Source: Anaeramoeba flamelloides
Taxonomy: Eukaryota > Metamonada > Anaeramoebidae
NCBI GenBank assembly: GCA_027625915.1
Contig: JANTQA010000012.1
Span: 15,958,501-16,022,500, forward strand
Reading direction: 5' to 3'
Length of the DNA stretch: 64,000 nucleotides
Shown here: positions 31,832-46,400 of the stretch, one piece after another
Position numbering within the stretch: the first letter of the stretch is position 1
Layout of the letters: each line of letters begins with the position of its first letter
The notes under the pieces: model-generated
What the model was told of the DNA's origin: nothing
Databases searched by the model: none
Seen by the model: only the letters and a program-made list of their open reading frames with translations
Made by a program: the position numbers and the translations under genes

Positions 31832-34800
31832 AAATAAAAGGAGTTTGAAAAACACAACGATTTGGAAAAAATGGAAATCGATGCTGAATTTCACAAACTT
31901 TTTTCTTCTGTATGAAGTGAATACTTGAAATGTTTTTAAAATCGCAAACTATTTGTGAAAAAAATACTAGAATTGATTTTTAATGTAAAATGTCTTTCGA
32001 TAGGATAATTTTTCAAGTGGTTTTTTTACTGGTTTTTCACTTATCAATCAAGAACTCTGAGTTTGAATTTGATCAAATAGGTATTTAATTACTGTTTAAA
32101 TCTGAAAAGAATAACACAGGAAGAGATAAAATGTAGTCATAAATAATCCAGAAAAAAGTCGCTTTTACAAACGCAGAATCATAAAAATTCAAAATTTGGG
32201 GGTAAATTGAACATTCTTAGATTTTGGTTTGGTACGTTATTTTGAATTTTATTTTGAGACAAATAACCAACCTATTTTTCTGGTCTTGATTTTTGTTGAA
32301 AAAATGAAGGAAAAAATGAAGTGAAAAAAAAAATATTCTAAAATGTGAACTTATATTACTATTTTTCAATAAAAATTGATTTGACAATTTTTTTCTTTAT
32401 GAAAAAGTTTTTCTGGCAATTTAATATACCATTTTTATTCAGTTTTTTTTTTTTTTAAAGAGTTATTTAAAACTTGGAATTATTAATAAAAATGAAAAAA
32501 TATGAGATGATTGGGGATTTTTCTTTTCAGTCCAAAATCAAGTTTATAAAAGTGTTGATATTTGATATAAATCATGATTATTATTTTTCTTATAAATATG
32601 AATTTCAAATTATATATAATCTTGTTCTATTTTTGTGGCAGAGTAAAATTCCTATTTAATTTTTTATCCAAGATATAATTTATTAAAGATTATAACGAAT
32701 GGGATAACTTTTCTTTATAAATAATGGAAAAGAAAATAATTATTTTGTTGTAAGGTAATAAGAGTAAAAAAATTCTAGAAATAAAAAATTGTAAAAAAAA
32801 TAACAAAATAATCATAATTATTTTGTAAGATATTTTTTATCTCTCAATTGAAAAAACTATCTAAAACTTAAATTCCTTTAATAAAATTCTCTATTTAAAG
32901 TCAAAAATAAAATATAAATAGAAAAAGAATAATCTAAACCCCACATCAAAAATTTTAAAATCAACAAAATTCAATTTTTGAAAAAAAAATCTTATTTAAT
33001 CAATTCCCAAAGAAACACCAAATTAGAACCATTTACGAATTGAAATGTTAACAATTGTTTATAAATTACAAAACTCGTAAAAACAAAAAACAAATAATTA
33101 CCAATACTGATAAATTATCGATTTGTTAAAAATTTTGGATAGAGCAAAATAAAAAAATATACAGGGTTAAATTTGTAAAAATTCTATTAGGAATATTGAT
33201 CTATCAAAAAATTTAGATAATATTGACTAATTTTCTTTGAGTTCTTCTGTTTTGAAATAACTCAACTTTAACCCAAAATCAATTTTGGAAGAAAAAATTT
33301 AATCCAATGAAATAAGTTATGTAATTCAAAAAATGAAATGAAAAGAAAAAACAAAAAGATGAAAAAATTATTTTTTCAGATCGAAAAAAATCTAAATTAA
33401 TTCCAATTTGAATTAAATTGTATTATTGTGATTGTTTGGAAAATTTTACATGTGTGGAAAATTTTGGAATTTTAGTTTAAAAGAGGTATATACATATGGT
33501 GAAAAGTCTTACTTTTAGTATTTCTTTGTTTACTTGCTGTATTTACTAAAAGAGCATTTTTATACTTTAAATAAAGTTGTTGGACAAAAGAAAATGTATC
33601 TTCACTCCCGACATTATTATGAAAAATATAATTTAAAGGGTTTATTTATTGAAATGAAATATTTAGGATTATGGAGTACAAATGTAGTTAATTATATAAA
33701 TTCCAAATTAATTTTTAATGAATAAAAAATGAATCAAAAAAATGTTATTTTTGAGTTTCAGAAATCATTTTGATTCTGTAATCATATCATTTTGATTTGG
33801 AAGCATAATTAATAAATACTAGTTACTCACGAATCTATAAGGAAATGCTAATAAGGTTATTAACTATCAGATTTCGTTTTTAAAATCTTTTTTTTTACCA
33901 TTTTTGAAAAAAATAATACCAATTTATTAATATCTATTTTTTTTTTTATTTTTGTCTGATAGTTATTCAAATATATTAATTAATCTAACTGATTTTTTTA
34001 ACCATTTGGAATTCGTAAATTTTTATACAATTTATTTAGTTTATTATTTTTTTTTATTAGAATTTTTAAGAGTTAAAAATTATTAATAAACCTAAACAAT
34101 TTGAGGAATAATGGGCCTTCTTATTCAATACCCCATCCCATAATATTTATTTATTTTTTTTTGTAATTTTTTAAAAGTATTTTTATTTTTCAATTTCTAA
34201 TTTTTTTATCAGTGAGAGTATATCGAATTAAAACACAACTGATTAAACCCTTTTCAGTCAAAGCATTCCACTTTGAATAAAGAAATATTTTACATTTCTA
34301 TAATTTTAATTCAGTATTCTTCTCTTAATAAAATTTTAATTTTTTTTCCAAATGTAATTTATTTTTTTTTTTTTTTTTTTTTTTTTTTGAAGAAATTATG
34401 CTTTTTTGTTTTTTTTTTACCTTTTTTTTTTAAATCAATTTGGAAAAAAAATGTTTGAAAACCGAAATTTACTCCCAGAAAAGTGAAAAATTGCAATTTT
34501 TTTTAAAATGAATAAATTTAATATTAAAACTAATTAATATCATAAAATAAAATATTTCCTAAAGAAATTGAGAAATTTTGTATGAAATCTTTTAATAAAA
34601 TTATCTCAATTTTTTCTCAGATTTTTTATTTTTTTGAAATAAATAATTTGTTTATACGTTTCAAGTATGAATATTTACTTTGATATTTTGTTTATAATTT
34701 CTCTAATTTATAAACTATCTGATAACGATTTATTCTAAAAAAAAAAACAAATTTGTCTTTTTTTTTCTACCTCTATAAGTGAAACAGAGTTTATTCTGGT

Positions 34801-37166
34801 TCCAAAAATCGATATAATTTTTAGACTTGATTTTATATCAAAAGGAATCAGAAAAAACGTTATCGAATATTTGTAAATGGGAACATTTATAATTTTTTAA
34901 CAATTAGAAAAAATTTACCAATTATTTTTGATTTTAAATTTATTTTCATGAATGACCAGTAACAATTTAGTTTTTAAATATTCAATAGTGAGGAGTAAAT
35001 ATATAAAATAATAAACAGATATTGGATATTACTTTTATAATGAATCAAAATAATAAAATGGTATGAATTCAAACCCCCAAGAGAAAGTATTATTTCTCTA
35101 TTGTCAACAAGTGCTTCTTAACTCTAAGTATAATAATTTTTTTTCAAACCAGTAATTGTTTTATATTGTTAATAATCATTTTTTTTTGAATTTATTGATA
35201 GATTATTTTAATAATAAAAAAAATCATTTGTGATTTTTTAATAATTTTTTTCTGTGTAATTGAAATTTTATAAATTCTTCAGAAACAATTTTTATCACTC
35301 TTTCCATTGATTCTTTGAAAATTTAACATAGGTTATATTATAAAATTATTTTCCCTTTAAACGAGAATTAAAATGAATAAAAATTCTTTTTTAATCACCA
35401 TTATGAAAAAATAAAATTTAGGAAAAAAAATTTCGACAAAAATACTCCATTCGTTAACTTTTTGTCTTGAATAATAAAGATTATTCACAATTTAATCAAA
35501 ATAAAATAACTTCAAATTCATGAAGTTATTGTATATTTTGTTGTTAGAAGTACCACACTTTTTAAAAGTTACTAGTAAAGAAAAATAGGTTTTTTTTTCG
35601 GGTAAAAAATTACAAATAAACGGAAGGGTGAATTATAGTTTAATTCAATCTGGGAATATTTACTTTGATAGATAATAATGAATAGTTTTGAAAATGATGT
35701 ACTTATCATATAAAACTGAAACAGTGGGAAAAAAATCCCTTCTGATAATTATTTGTCCTAGAGTGCCGTTGAGTGCCTAGGTTTTCTTGAGGTTTTTTTT
35801 TTCTTTGTAAAATTTATTTATTTCCGTTAGGTTTTCTTGAGCTTTCTGTTTTATTGAGTGAATTTTTCTAGGTTTTTTTGAGGTTTTCTATTTTATTACT
35901 AAAATAAAAAAAAACCTAACTATAATCTATTGATTTACCCTCGAAACAGAAAACTCAAGAAAATATAACGGCAGTTTTCCAGAATTCAAAAGAATAGATT
36001 CTAATCTTTGATTCTTCTCAATTCTTTTGAATTCTGAAAAAACAAACAGCGGTTTTTTTTTAATTTGAGAAATAAAAACAAATTTTATTGATTTTACAAA
36101 TAAAAAGAAAACTTAAGAAAATCTTTTTTATGTATTTATTTTGAGAAAGGAGTAATCAAAGAAAATTTACTAAATAAAAAAGACAAGAAGAAAAATAATT
36201 AAAACATTAAACTAAAAAAATATTATATCATTTACATAACCAAATTAAAAATTATCCAGGTCCTGAAACAGGAGGAGTAAAAACCCGATAGAAATATTAT
36301 TAATAAATAAGATTTCACAAACTGTGAAAACTTAAGAAAATCTAACAGTAAAGTGTCCTAGGTTTTTTTTTTACTTTTTGAAATAAACCGAAAATTTATT
36401 TAAATTTTCGGTTTATTACAAAAATTAAAAAAAACATAATGGAAAATCAAAAAAAAAAAGGTTTTTTTGAATTTTTATTAATAACTTTTCCATAATAGTC
36501 AAAATAATTCGTTACATATTTGAAAGATATTTATCAAATTTTAAAATGCCTTTTAAATATATGATTATAACTTCTTAAATGTGAAACAAAGAATATTTTC
36601 AAATTTTTTACTATTAAATTTATAAAAAATCTTAATAGTACCTAGACTAATTGATTTTTCCTCTTTAATTGTAAAATACCTTGAAAATTTTTTTTTTGAT
36701 CAAAGATTTTTTGTTAACAAATAGTGTTTATTAACAGTGAGGTTTAAAAAAAAGTAAATAATTTACAATGTTTAATTTTTTTTTGATAAAATTTTTTCAG
36801 GATCGTGATTTGGAAGATCGAAAAATGAAAAATACTCAGAGATTTATGTGACGAATCCATATTTTTCCATTTTAACTTTTTTGTTCTTATTTTTTTTTAT
36901 TTAACATTTTTTTGAATTTTGACACATGGTGGTTTAATAAGATAGAGACAGACCGAAAATTACAAGACAAACAAACAATCTTTTTTCCCCATTTTAGTAT
37001 TGTTTCCCTTAAATAAATTATTTTTTATCTGAAATTTCCCCAAATAACAGTTTGTCTTCTCTGAGTTTTTGGTATGTAAAAAAACAACTTGAAAGGAATT
37101 ATTCTCTCTTTAAATAAGTAAGAAATTCATAATTTCATTTTTTTTTAGTTTTTTTCTTGCATAATT
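31832..37166. other. Divergent intergenic region between SEC23 and the ankyrin-BTB gene
   Basis: Both flanking genes are transcribed away from it, so it must hold both promoters; no motif can be singled out. Contents are AT-rich DNA, a T run at about 34364-34388, and a cluster of hairpin/AACCTAAC-type repeats at about 35755-36440. A 63-codon frame near 33534-33725 lacks support. Confidence 0.55.
35755..36440. repeat. Repeat cluster including hairpin copy 4 (35971-36043)
   Basis: Several variants of AGGTTTTCTTGAGGTTTT and its reverse complement, and TCAAGAAAAT.TAACGGCAG, surround a hairpin TTTTCCAGAATTCAAAAGAA ... TTCTTTTGAATTCTGAAAAA. The AAATAAACCGAAAATTT tract of copies 1 and 3 also occurs (about 36380). 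The pattern suggests several related insertions in one place. Confidence 0.55.
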
Positions 37167-37394
37167 ATGACATTTTTTTTAAAGAACGAAACACAAACTC
37201 TTCGACAAGGATCGTTGGAAGAAATCAAAAAGACAATTACAGCCGAAAAAATCTCCTTAACCATACATGACGATAAATCATATTTTGAATTGGATATGTG
37301 TACCCCCCTACATTTAGCTTGCAGGTATAATGCTAAAATTGAGATCATCAAACACCTTGTTGAGCTTGGATCTCCACTCGACTCAAATACAACA
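37167..37394 (+). CDS. Ankyrin-BTB gene exon 1
   Basis: 76 codons: a charged leader, then the first ankyrin repeat CTPLHLACRYNAKIEIIKHL ... SPLDSNTT. The donor is ACA|GTAAAT. Reading on past it gives an intron-type phenylalanine run. Confidence 0.85.
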
Positions 37395-37403
37395 GTAAAT
37401 TTT

Positions 37404-37437
<34 letters not shown>

Positions 37438-40400
37438 TGTTATTCATCTTTGTTTTCTTGTCTTTCGAATATTTTTTTCTTTATTATTTTTTTAATCTAA
37501 TAGAATGTAATCTTTCAATTTTCTCTTCTTATTGGTTATTATTAACAGACGTTTCAAAATTGATCTTATTTTATTGTAAACCCTTTTTTTTTTTTTGTTT
37601 TTCAATATTCAAGCTCTTTTTTTTTAAAAAATGTTTCAAATGGGATGGTTTTAAAACTAAAACTAACAGAATAATAAAAAAGGATTTTAAAAATTAACCT
37701 TGTTTATTAAACCAATTGCATTTTATTCTTTACGATCTCAAAAATACAAACAATATTCCAAGTTTATTTTTGTTCTGAAAATAATTTTATGATGGAAAAC
37801 AACAAATTATCAAAAGAATAAACTTTTTTTCAGATTTTCTGGGTGACAAAAAAAGAACAACAAAAATAAATTGTTCCTTTAGTACAGACACATTTCTTTT
37901 TCTTTGTCTCAATTAAACAATTTTTTCCAAAAAAAAGCACATTTTCAAAGATCTGAAAATTCCCCTCAACCTAAATTTCTAGTTCATATACACATTTGAA
38001 AACACTACAATCCAAGAAACAGTTCCCTTTTGAAAGGGAATTAAAATGAATTTTCTTCTTTAACAGAAATCAAATCCAAAACAATAAATGCAAAGTTCTT
38101 TTAAAATGACTTTATTAAACTAAATTCTAATATTTCTATTTAAATTTCCAAAATTGTTATTCAATCATTATTTGATTCTTAATTTTAATTCAATTTATTT
38201 ATTTATTTATAAAATCACTTTCAGTAAATATCTAAATATGTCTCTGCTCTCGATTTAGCTTGATATTTTTAATGAGAAAATTGGTGGTTATTTTTTTCTT
38301 TTTTTTCAGAACTATTGTGGAAAAAACTTGAAACTTATTTTTTTAATTGTTACAGCAGTTCCAAGCCTACCATGAAATTTGACAGACATAGGAATTGATT
38401 TCTCTCTCTCTCTCTTAAGTACAACAAAAAATTCTCCTGTTATATGCTACTACAGAATTTTATTGTCTGTAATAGAGCTGTGACAAAAAAAAATTCCTAA
38501 GTGATAGCATTAGAAAAAAATCTTGTTGCTTATTAACCAAATTCAAAAATTCAAAAAAAGGATTACAAAGAATGAAGATACAATTTAACAATGACTTTAA
38601 AATGGTCTTATTCTTTGTTTTTTTCAGGTTTTTAGAAATTGAAGATCCACAAAAAATTTGTAAAAGTTTTTGATCATACGATAGCTTTGTGTTAAAAAAT
38701 TCAAAATAAAATTTTTTTCAAAAGTGTATAAATTTTTGATATATTTTAAAATTTATTGGTTTATAATAGGATGTCTTGTGTCCATAAAATCATTCTAACA
38801 AAAGGAAAGTATGAGACAGAAAATGAATTTTCTTTTTTTTAGAGATTTCGCTTAGGTTTGGAATGACTGTAACTTTACGAGAATGAAAATGTTGAGATAT
38901 TATATTTGAAACACGAGAAATTACAACTGTTCCAACCCTACCATTAAAATTGATAAGAAATAGAAATTTATTTTTGATGAAGAAAATCTTTACTGTTACA
39001 CAAACCATAAAAGAGTTATGAAAGTTTATCATAAACTGTAAAATTTATAATAGAAGAAAAAAAACATTTAGTTTATCCATTTTTTTTTTTTTTTTTTTTT
39101 TGGTTTTTTACATTGACAAACAAATTGATAAAAAAAATGTCTTTAATTCAGATCTTAATTTCCCAAAATTGTAAAAATCTCTGGATTAAACAATTTAAAA
39201 ATAATGATCCGAAAAATACTTTCAAGTTTCTGTGATTCCCGTGATTTCCTTTCTTTCAGTGATTTCTTTTCTTTAGAAATCCAATTTTTAGCTTTGTTTC
39301 CAACAAAAAAAAATTTCTCTTATTATGTAATGAATAGAAATTGAAAATTTTATCTTTGATGATATGATAGAAATAGAATTTTCTATTTCATAAAATAAAA
39401 TTTTATAATAGAAAATCAATTTATATGTATTATAACTTTTCGCGGCAGGGTTGGAACCGATGTAATTAATTTGAATTAATAATTCGTTATTTTATTAACA
39501 ACCGAATCAACAAAACTAATTAAGATCAAACAAGTATTTTAATTGCTTTGATCTCAAAAATAGTGCAATTTTTCAAGAAATATTTAACAATCGATCAATC
39601 AAAGAAAAAACATTCAGTAAGAATGTAGTATTTTAAAAACTGTTTCTTGTGATTAATGATCCATTTTGTCTTTAATCATTTATTTTTTCTTTTACTAATT
39701 AATATAAACTTTTCATTTTTAGGTTTTTGTGATTCTATTAAGGTTAGCAATTAAAAAACCTGCTGAACTTTTTTTTTCTGTTTTACTTTTTTCATAATAT
39801 TAAGTCATTTTTTTTCAAAGATTTTTAATTTATATAGAATGTACCAAGAAAATGATAAAATAATAAATGTATTTTATTTTCAAAAAAATCATTTTGAATA
39901 TTCATACAACTATATACCTTTATTAAATAATATCCTCCAACTTTTTTTTTTTTGAAAATCTTTTGATCAACCTATTTTGAAATATTCCCAATAGCCACTG
40001 TTTTAATTAGAATTGTCATTTCTCTTGATTTTGTATTACTAATTTAATAATGAAATGATTTAAAAAGAGAATAGTAACTGAAACGAAAAAAGAAATGTCT
40101 ATCTTTTTTGGAAATAGCTAATAATACTATTTGTCAAAATAAAATCAAAGTATTGAAAATTAAAACAAACAAGATTTTTACATTATTCTGTATGATTTCT
40201 TTTCAATTATAAACTTTGTTTCAGTCAAAGGTAAATCCAAAAAAAAACATTTTTTTCAAATATCAAATATTTTTTATAATTAACCTTTGAAGAACAAATA
40301 AGAATAAGTAGAATAATACACATCAAAGAAAGTTGATATCCGCCTGAAATAAAACTAATAAATCAATAGATTTTCTTAAAAATTGAAAAACCCAAATTTT

Positions 40401-43400
40401 TTTAGGTGGCAAATTGAGAAAAACAACAATTATTCATTTTGATCTCCTATTGAAGATCAAATAAAATTCCAATAGAAATCAAAATAATTTCTCTACAATC
40501 ATTTTCACTGTTTCAATAACATTAGAATAACACATTTTTACCAAGTGACTATAGATCTTGTAATAATAAAAAAAAATTTACAAAACTGAATTAAGTGTCT
40601 CAAAAAAAATTGAAAAAAAAAAAAAAGGAAAAATGTGAAAAAATGATTTCAATTTTGAAATTTCCTAAAGAAATTTTTTCTTCTAATCCCCATTCAAACC
40701 CTTTAAACACATGTATTTTAACTCTATTACAACTGGGTGCCTTTGACTGGAAAACGGTTTAAGGTATTTCCAAAAAAGTGGGAAATATTTTTTTACATTT
40801 CATAAAAAATCATCTTTGTTAGTGGAGGTATTCGTTAATTGACTTTACCAAATTAAGTTTAATATTAATACCGATTAAATCAATGACTAAGGTATTTATT
40901 TCAAAATGTGTACCGTTGAAATATTTCCAAAAAATGAAAAAAAAAATAGTTCTTTTTTTGGATGAAAACAATGTACGACCAATTTAAATAAAAAACTGGA
41001 AATATATAAAAGGGTACAAATGATTTTTTAAACAATCAAATGAAGTTATATGTTTTCAATTCTATTGGAAAATAATTTGATATTAAACATTATTAAAACA
41101 CAAAATAAAAAGAAAATTCCTGATAATGAATTGAATCAAAGTAACCCAAGTAAATCAAAAACAATACTTGTCAAGTATTCTTAAAATAATTAAAGAATAC
41201 CTTCAGATAGAGGATTGTAAGAAAAGATAAAATTAAAATTAGTTTGTTAAAGAAATGAAATAAAAGAAAATAAGAATCCATGAAATGTAAGATTTTCATT
41301 CAAAACTATACCCTATTTTAGAGATAAGCCCATTACAAAAATTAAATCATTAACGAAAAGAAAAACCTACCTAATTAATTAATTTGATAAAATTCCATGC
41401 TCTAATTTAATGTAAATTTGATTAATAAATTCATAAAATTTCAAGATTTTAACTACTAAGTTAATTTCAATTAATATTTACAATTGATAAATGATTCGTT
41501 GATTTGTTATAAATATGAATACTCTTATTAAAATAACATGTGAAGACTTGGATAACCTGTTTTGCAAAATAAAAAACCTTGTTTTTTTTCTTAGAAGGCT
41601 TATAAATTAAATGATCAAAAAAAAACCTACAATAAATAAATAAATATGATGTAGGTTTCTTAAAGTTCTACATTAAATAAATAAATTCTAAAATAAAGGA
41701 TCAAAATGTTCAATTTTTTCACAAAAAATGAGACAAATTTTTTGTATTAAAACTAACAAAAAATTTTTAAAATTTAGAAAATTAAGAAAAATTTTAAATA
41801 AATTCTATTCATAATTTGAAATTTATTTACATAATACTAATGAGTTTTTACCTTCAAAATTGATTTAACTCCAGTATATAATTGAATACTGGGTGAGATG
41901 TTCTATTTGAAGAAGAAGAAAAAAAAAAAGAACTGGTTTTCTTTGAGATACTGGTTTTATACTCTTAACATATGTATTTTTGACGATTTAATAGATATAT
42001 ATATATATATTTAATTAGTCACATTTTTCTGAGAGTTACGGATTTTTTGCTATTCCAAATTTTTTTTCCAACAATTGTGAAATAATATTCTCAAAAAAAA
42101 CGATTGGAATTTAGAATAAAAATGTGGAATTATATTATAATTTCTCTTTTTATAAAGTTAGTTAGCCCAAATATGAATAAAAAATCTATTTTCTCCAAAA
42201 TTTCAATTTTAATTAAATTCTTAAGTTTTACAATAAATTATTTTATTTTGAGATCATTTTTTTTTAATAATAAAAATCAAAAATCTGTATTTTCTAATTC
42301 TAAAAACTAATATTTTCTATTTTATTAAATTTAATATTACATTTTTAAATTTATTTTATTTTTGGAACAATAGCGCAAGGTAAGTGAAATTAAACTATTT
42401 TTATTTTGAAAAATAGATTATTCTTCTAAAAAATTTTAAATAATCAATATATCTGTATATATATAATCAAATACCCTTAGTTAACTGATCAAAAAAATTA
42501 ATCATTAAAACGATATTTAATCTATTTCTCAAAAAAATAAATAAATTTGTTTATTAATTAAACGATTTAATTATTATTCTATAGATATAGATCTTTTCAT
42601 ATAAAATTAAATTTTTTTTTTTTCTAATATACTCTTAATGTGAAATTTTTTGATCAGTTAACAAAAGTGTATTTATATAAATTTTCTTTCCATATTATTA
42701 GAATACACCTTTACATGATCTTTGTGAATATAATCCATCTTTGGAAATTATTAGATTTCTACATCAAAGCGGGGCAAATATGAATTCTCCAAATGTATGA
42801 AATATTATTATTTTTTTTATACTTGTATTTCTTTTTTCTAATTATCCCATTAACTTTATTCTCAAAAATCTTGATTAATAATTTCTTATTTATTTTCTTT
42901 GAAATTTAAATTTTTCTTATTTTATTAAAAAATAAAAAATAAATAAAAAAAAAAATAGAAAGTAACTTTTTTATTTGAATACATTTCCTTTTTTTTAAAA
43001 AAAGAATCTAATCTATTCATATTATATATTTAAACTTATTTTAAACATTTTTATCTTAAAAATTATAAATAGCAAAATGTAAAAAGATTATTATTTCAGA
43101 ATATTTCTCACTAAGTTTAGGAATATTATTTTTTTAATTCGTGTTATTATTATTATTATTATTATCATTCTTATTATTATTATTATTATTATTATTATAG
43201 TTAACACCTCTACATTTAATATGTAAAAATTGTGGCGATTTAGATATCATTAAATATATTACTGAAAATAGTTCATCAGTAAAAACAAGATCAAAAGTTT
43301 GATTTATCTTTTCCAAAACAAAAAAATTAAAACAATCACAAGCCTCTGACTAATAATCAATTTTTAGTTTTCTTTTTTAGAATTTTTAAATCATTATAAT

Positions 43401-46400
43401 AAGCAATATTAAAACTAATTCTTTTGATTTTTTTTTTTTTTTTTATTAAATTGATTTATGAATTCTAAATATCGATTTATAAAAGATAATTGAAAAGTTT
43501 TTTTTGAATTTTATTTTTCGAAAATTCAAAAAAAAAAATAAGAATCAAGTCATAAAAGAAGTTACTATAGTATCTACTCCGATCAAAATTACTTTTTTAT
43601 TGGTTTTTTCGTTTTCTAATCCAAATCAAATTATCGAGTAAATTTAATAATCAAAGAGCCACAAAATTTTTTTTTTTTTCCATTAAAAAAACTAACACAT
43701 ATTAATCGTGTGTGTATATTAGTCTTATGTTTACTAATCACTGAATTAAAATTAAGTATTGTTGAATTTAGTGAGAGTTGGTCAATTTTCTCAATAATTG
43801 GTTACATTCCATCGAATTTCGAAGTACTTTGTTACCATTCTAATCCAGATTTGATAAAAGTCAAGAATTTCGAAATCAATCTGATCAGGCGATTGTACTT
43901 TGAAAATTAATGACTTTTTATGAAGCTTAGGCTCGATTTTTAATTATAATTCCAATAACATCTTGGTTCTTTATAAGTAGCCTTTTGAAGTAGGATGTGC
44001 AATAACAAAAATCATGTGGGCAATGGTCCTTGAACCCTCAGTCATCTCGAATTTGTAGTTTGGCATATTACCAATTTCTATTCCCCTACATTCCATTACT
44101 GGTAGGACAGCAAACACACAAAAACTTTAATTTATGATTTTTTTTAAATTAAATAATTTTATTTAATCAAAGTAGGCAAGTTAATTTTGTCTCAAAAAAT
44201 TGAAGTAAAAAAAGAATATACATTAATATTCTTTCTTCAAAACTATTTTTCATTCAATTTGAATGGTTTGAAGAATTTTGAACAAATTTTTATTTAATTA
44301 TTAATTTTTACTTGTAATTTAAATTGTAATATATCACGATTCATGAATGATTTAATTAAATCAACAGGAGTTAGTATTTACGTTTTAAAATAATTTTAAA
44401 AATATTGTTTGATATGTCTTTCGGTACCTTTCGGTATTTTTTATTTTTTTTAATTTCCAGGAAAAAAAAATATTATTGGCTCTTGTGTGAATATTAAAAA
44501 TTGGATGAGAATTGTTGATCAATAAAAATAATAAGAAAAAAAAATACCAAAGATAATAAACTGAAACGGTTTTTTGCTTATTGTTAACCTTATATAAATT
44601 ATCATATTAATTTGGAATTGAATGAAGAGTTACTTATTGAAATTTGAATTTTGCATGGTTAAAAAAGTTTAGATAATCTATTTTTTGATCATCAGAGATT
44701 TACCAAAAATGATTTGTATTGAAAAATGAAATGTCTCGAAATACTAAAATTTTAAGAAACCAAAGAAAATATTTATTTTGTTTTAAAAATAATTTTTTGG
44801 AAAACAACAATTACAATTTCGAATTCTAATGGATAAAAACGTTATTTAGTTTCGAATGGAGTAATACTGGAAACAGTATTTAAATTCTTTTTTGAAGGGA
44901 AATTTTTCTTAAAAAAAATTAAGTATTGGACATACATTAGAATTTTGGTACTCCTTTTCATTCATGAGATTTACTTTTTGAGATTATTTGTTCCCAAGTG
45001 AGTTTGAAAAATTACAAATATACATTGAAAAGAAAACTATTTATAACTTGAATGTTTGGTAGTAGTTAGATTTTATATTTTTTTAGTTGAAGAAAAGAAC
45101 AAAAAAGAGCAAGTTCATTCCTAAAACCAATAGAAAGAATAGTTTAATTTCAATTTTGGTTTTAAAATTGTTTTGTTTTGGTGATGTTTATTTCTCAGTA
45201 CAGAAAAGAAGGAGCTATTTTTTTCAGAAAAAAATTTTTAATTAAATTTTTTTTTTTTAAAAAATAAAATCATTTTCCATATTTGTTCCAAATTCTAAAA
45301 GAAAAAAACAAGCTATATTCACACCCATTTTGACTAGATCTTTAAATTATTTTGATTTTAAAAACTAAAAAATAATAAAACATTGGAAAAAAATTGATTT
45401 TTAATTATCATGTTTATATCCTTGTATCATTCAACAGATCAAAAACTATTTATTTACAGTTTAATATAGAGGCTAATTGGCAAAATATCTCAGAAATCTT
45501 TTTTTTTTTATTTGTGTTATATTTTTTTAATTTCATTTTTTTTTAAAACAATTATAAATCAAAGTTTTATACTTTAGCTTATAATTTAACAAGAAATTTC
45601 TTTTAATATTTTATTTCAAAAACCATGAAGGTTTTTCAATTGATTAAAATTGGTATAATAATATTTGGATACAAAACGATCGTCCACATTTTACTCTTTT
45701 TTTAGTAGTAAAATATTTTACAAAAAGTAACACATTTTTTAAAAAAAAAGAAAAAGTTAGGAATTGAAAAAAGAAAAAGAAGGAAAAAGAATTTTTCTGT
45801 GGAGAATATAGAAACACAAACAAAAGCAAAAATCATTACAAACAAATTACTGAGAGGTTGGTTTTAACAACTGACGTACTTTTTTTTATCAGTAAATTAT
45901 TTTCCAGGATTTAGCTTCAAATTAAATATTAAATTAATTTGACAAGAATTAGACTCTTTCTGGATATTGGTTTAAAAGTTTGAAATTTCTGATCATTGAA
46001 AAATTGGTTTCTGTGATTTTCTAAATTTTAAAAAAAAAATCCGATTTTATAATTTTTTAAGAAAAATGACAAACTTAACAATATTTTTAGTTTCAGAAAT
46101 AGGTGGAATAGTTATTTTTTTAAGTTGAATGACCTTTTATTTTTTTTGAAAATAATTCCCTAATAAATTTAATTTTTAAAAAAGTAAGTGATTTTTTATC
46201 GTAAATTTTACCTGAAGAACAATTGACACACCTTTTCAATATTTTCTCTATTTCGTGTTTTGAAAAATAAATTTGAATGAAACCAAGAAACTTTAACAAA
46301 ATTTTTTTTTTTATTTTCTCTGTTCTTTTAGAATTGTTCAAAGAAAATTTCAATTTACTTTTTCGGAATTAAGGTTTTTTTCGAAAACTGAGAAAAGGTT

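Larger units (their letters stand above)
37395..42701 (+). other. 5307-base intron 1 of the ankyrin-BTB gene
   Basis: Donor GTAAAT, acceptor ATTAG. Contains two adjacent TIR elements (38353-38869, 38924-39462), repeats at 39595-39800, 40371-40760 and 40762-41060, and long T runs. No extra ankyrin-like exon was recognised. Confidence 0.75.

Noticed and set aside
33534-33725. 63-residue plus-strand frame with a natural-looking middle (MYLHSRHYYEKYNLKGLF)
   Set aside because: No ATG near its start, no splice support, no G+C rise and no family recognised. Chance remains the best explanation.
43710-43910. 66-residue plus-strand frame in ankyrin intron 3
   Set aside because: It overlaps the G+C-richer island, whose minus strand reads more like protein.
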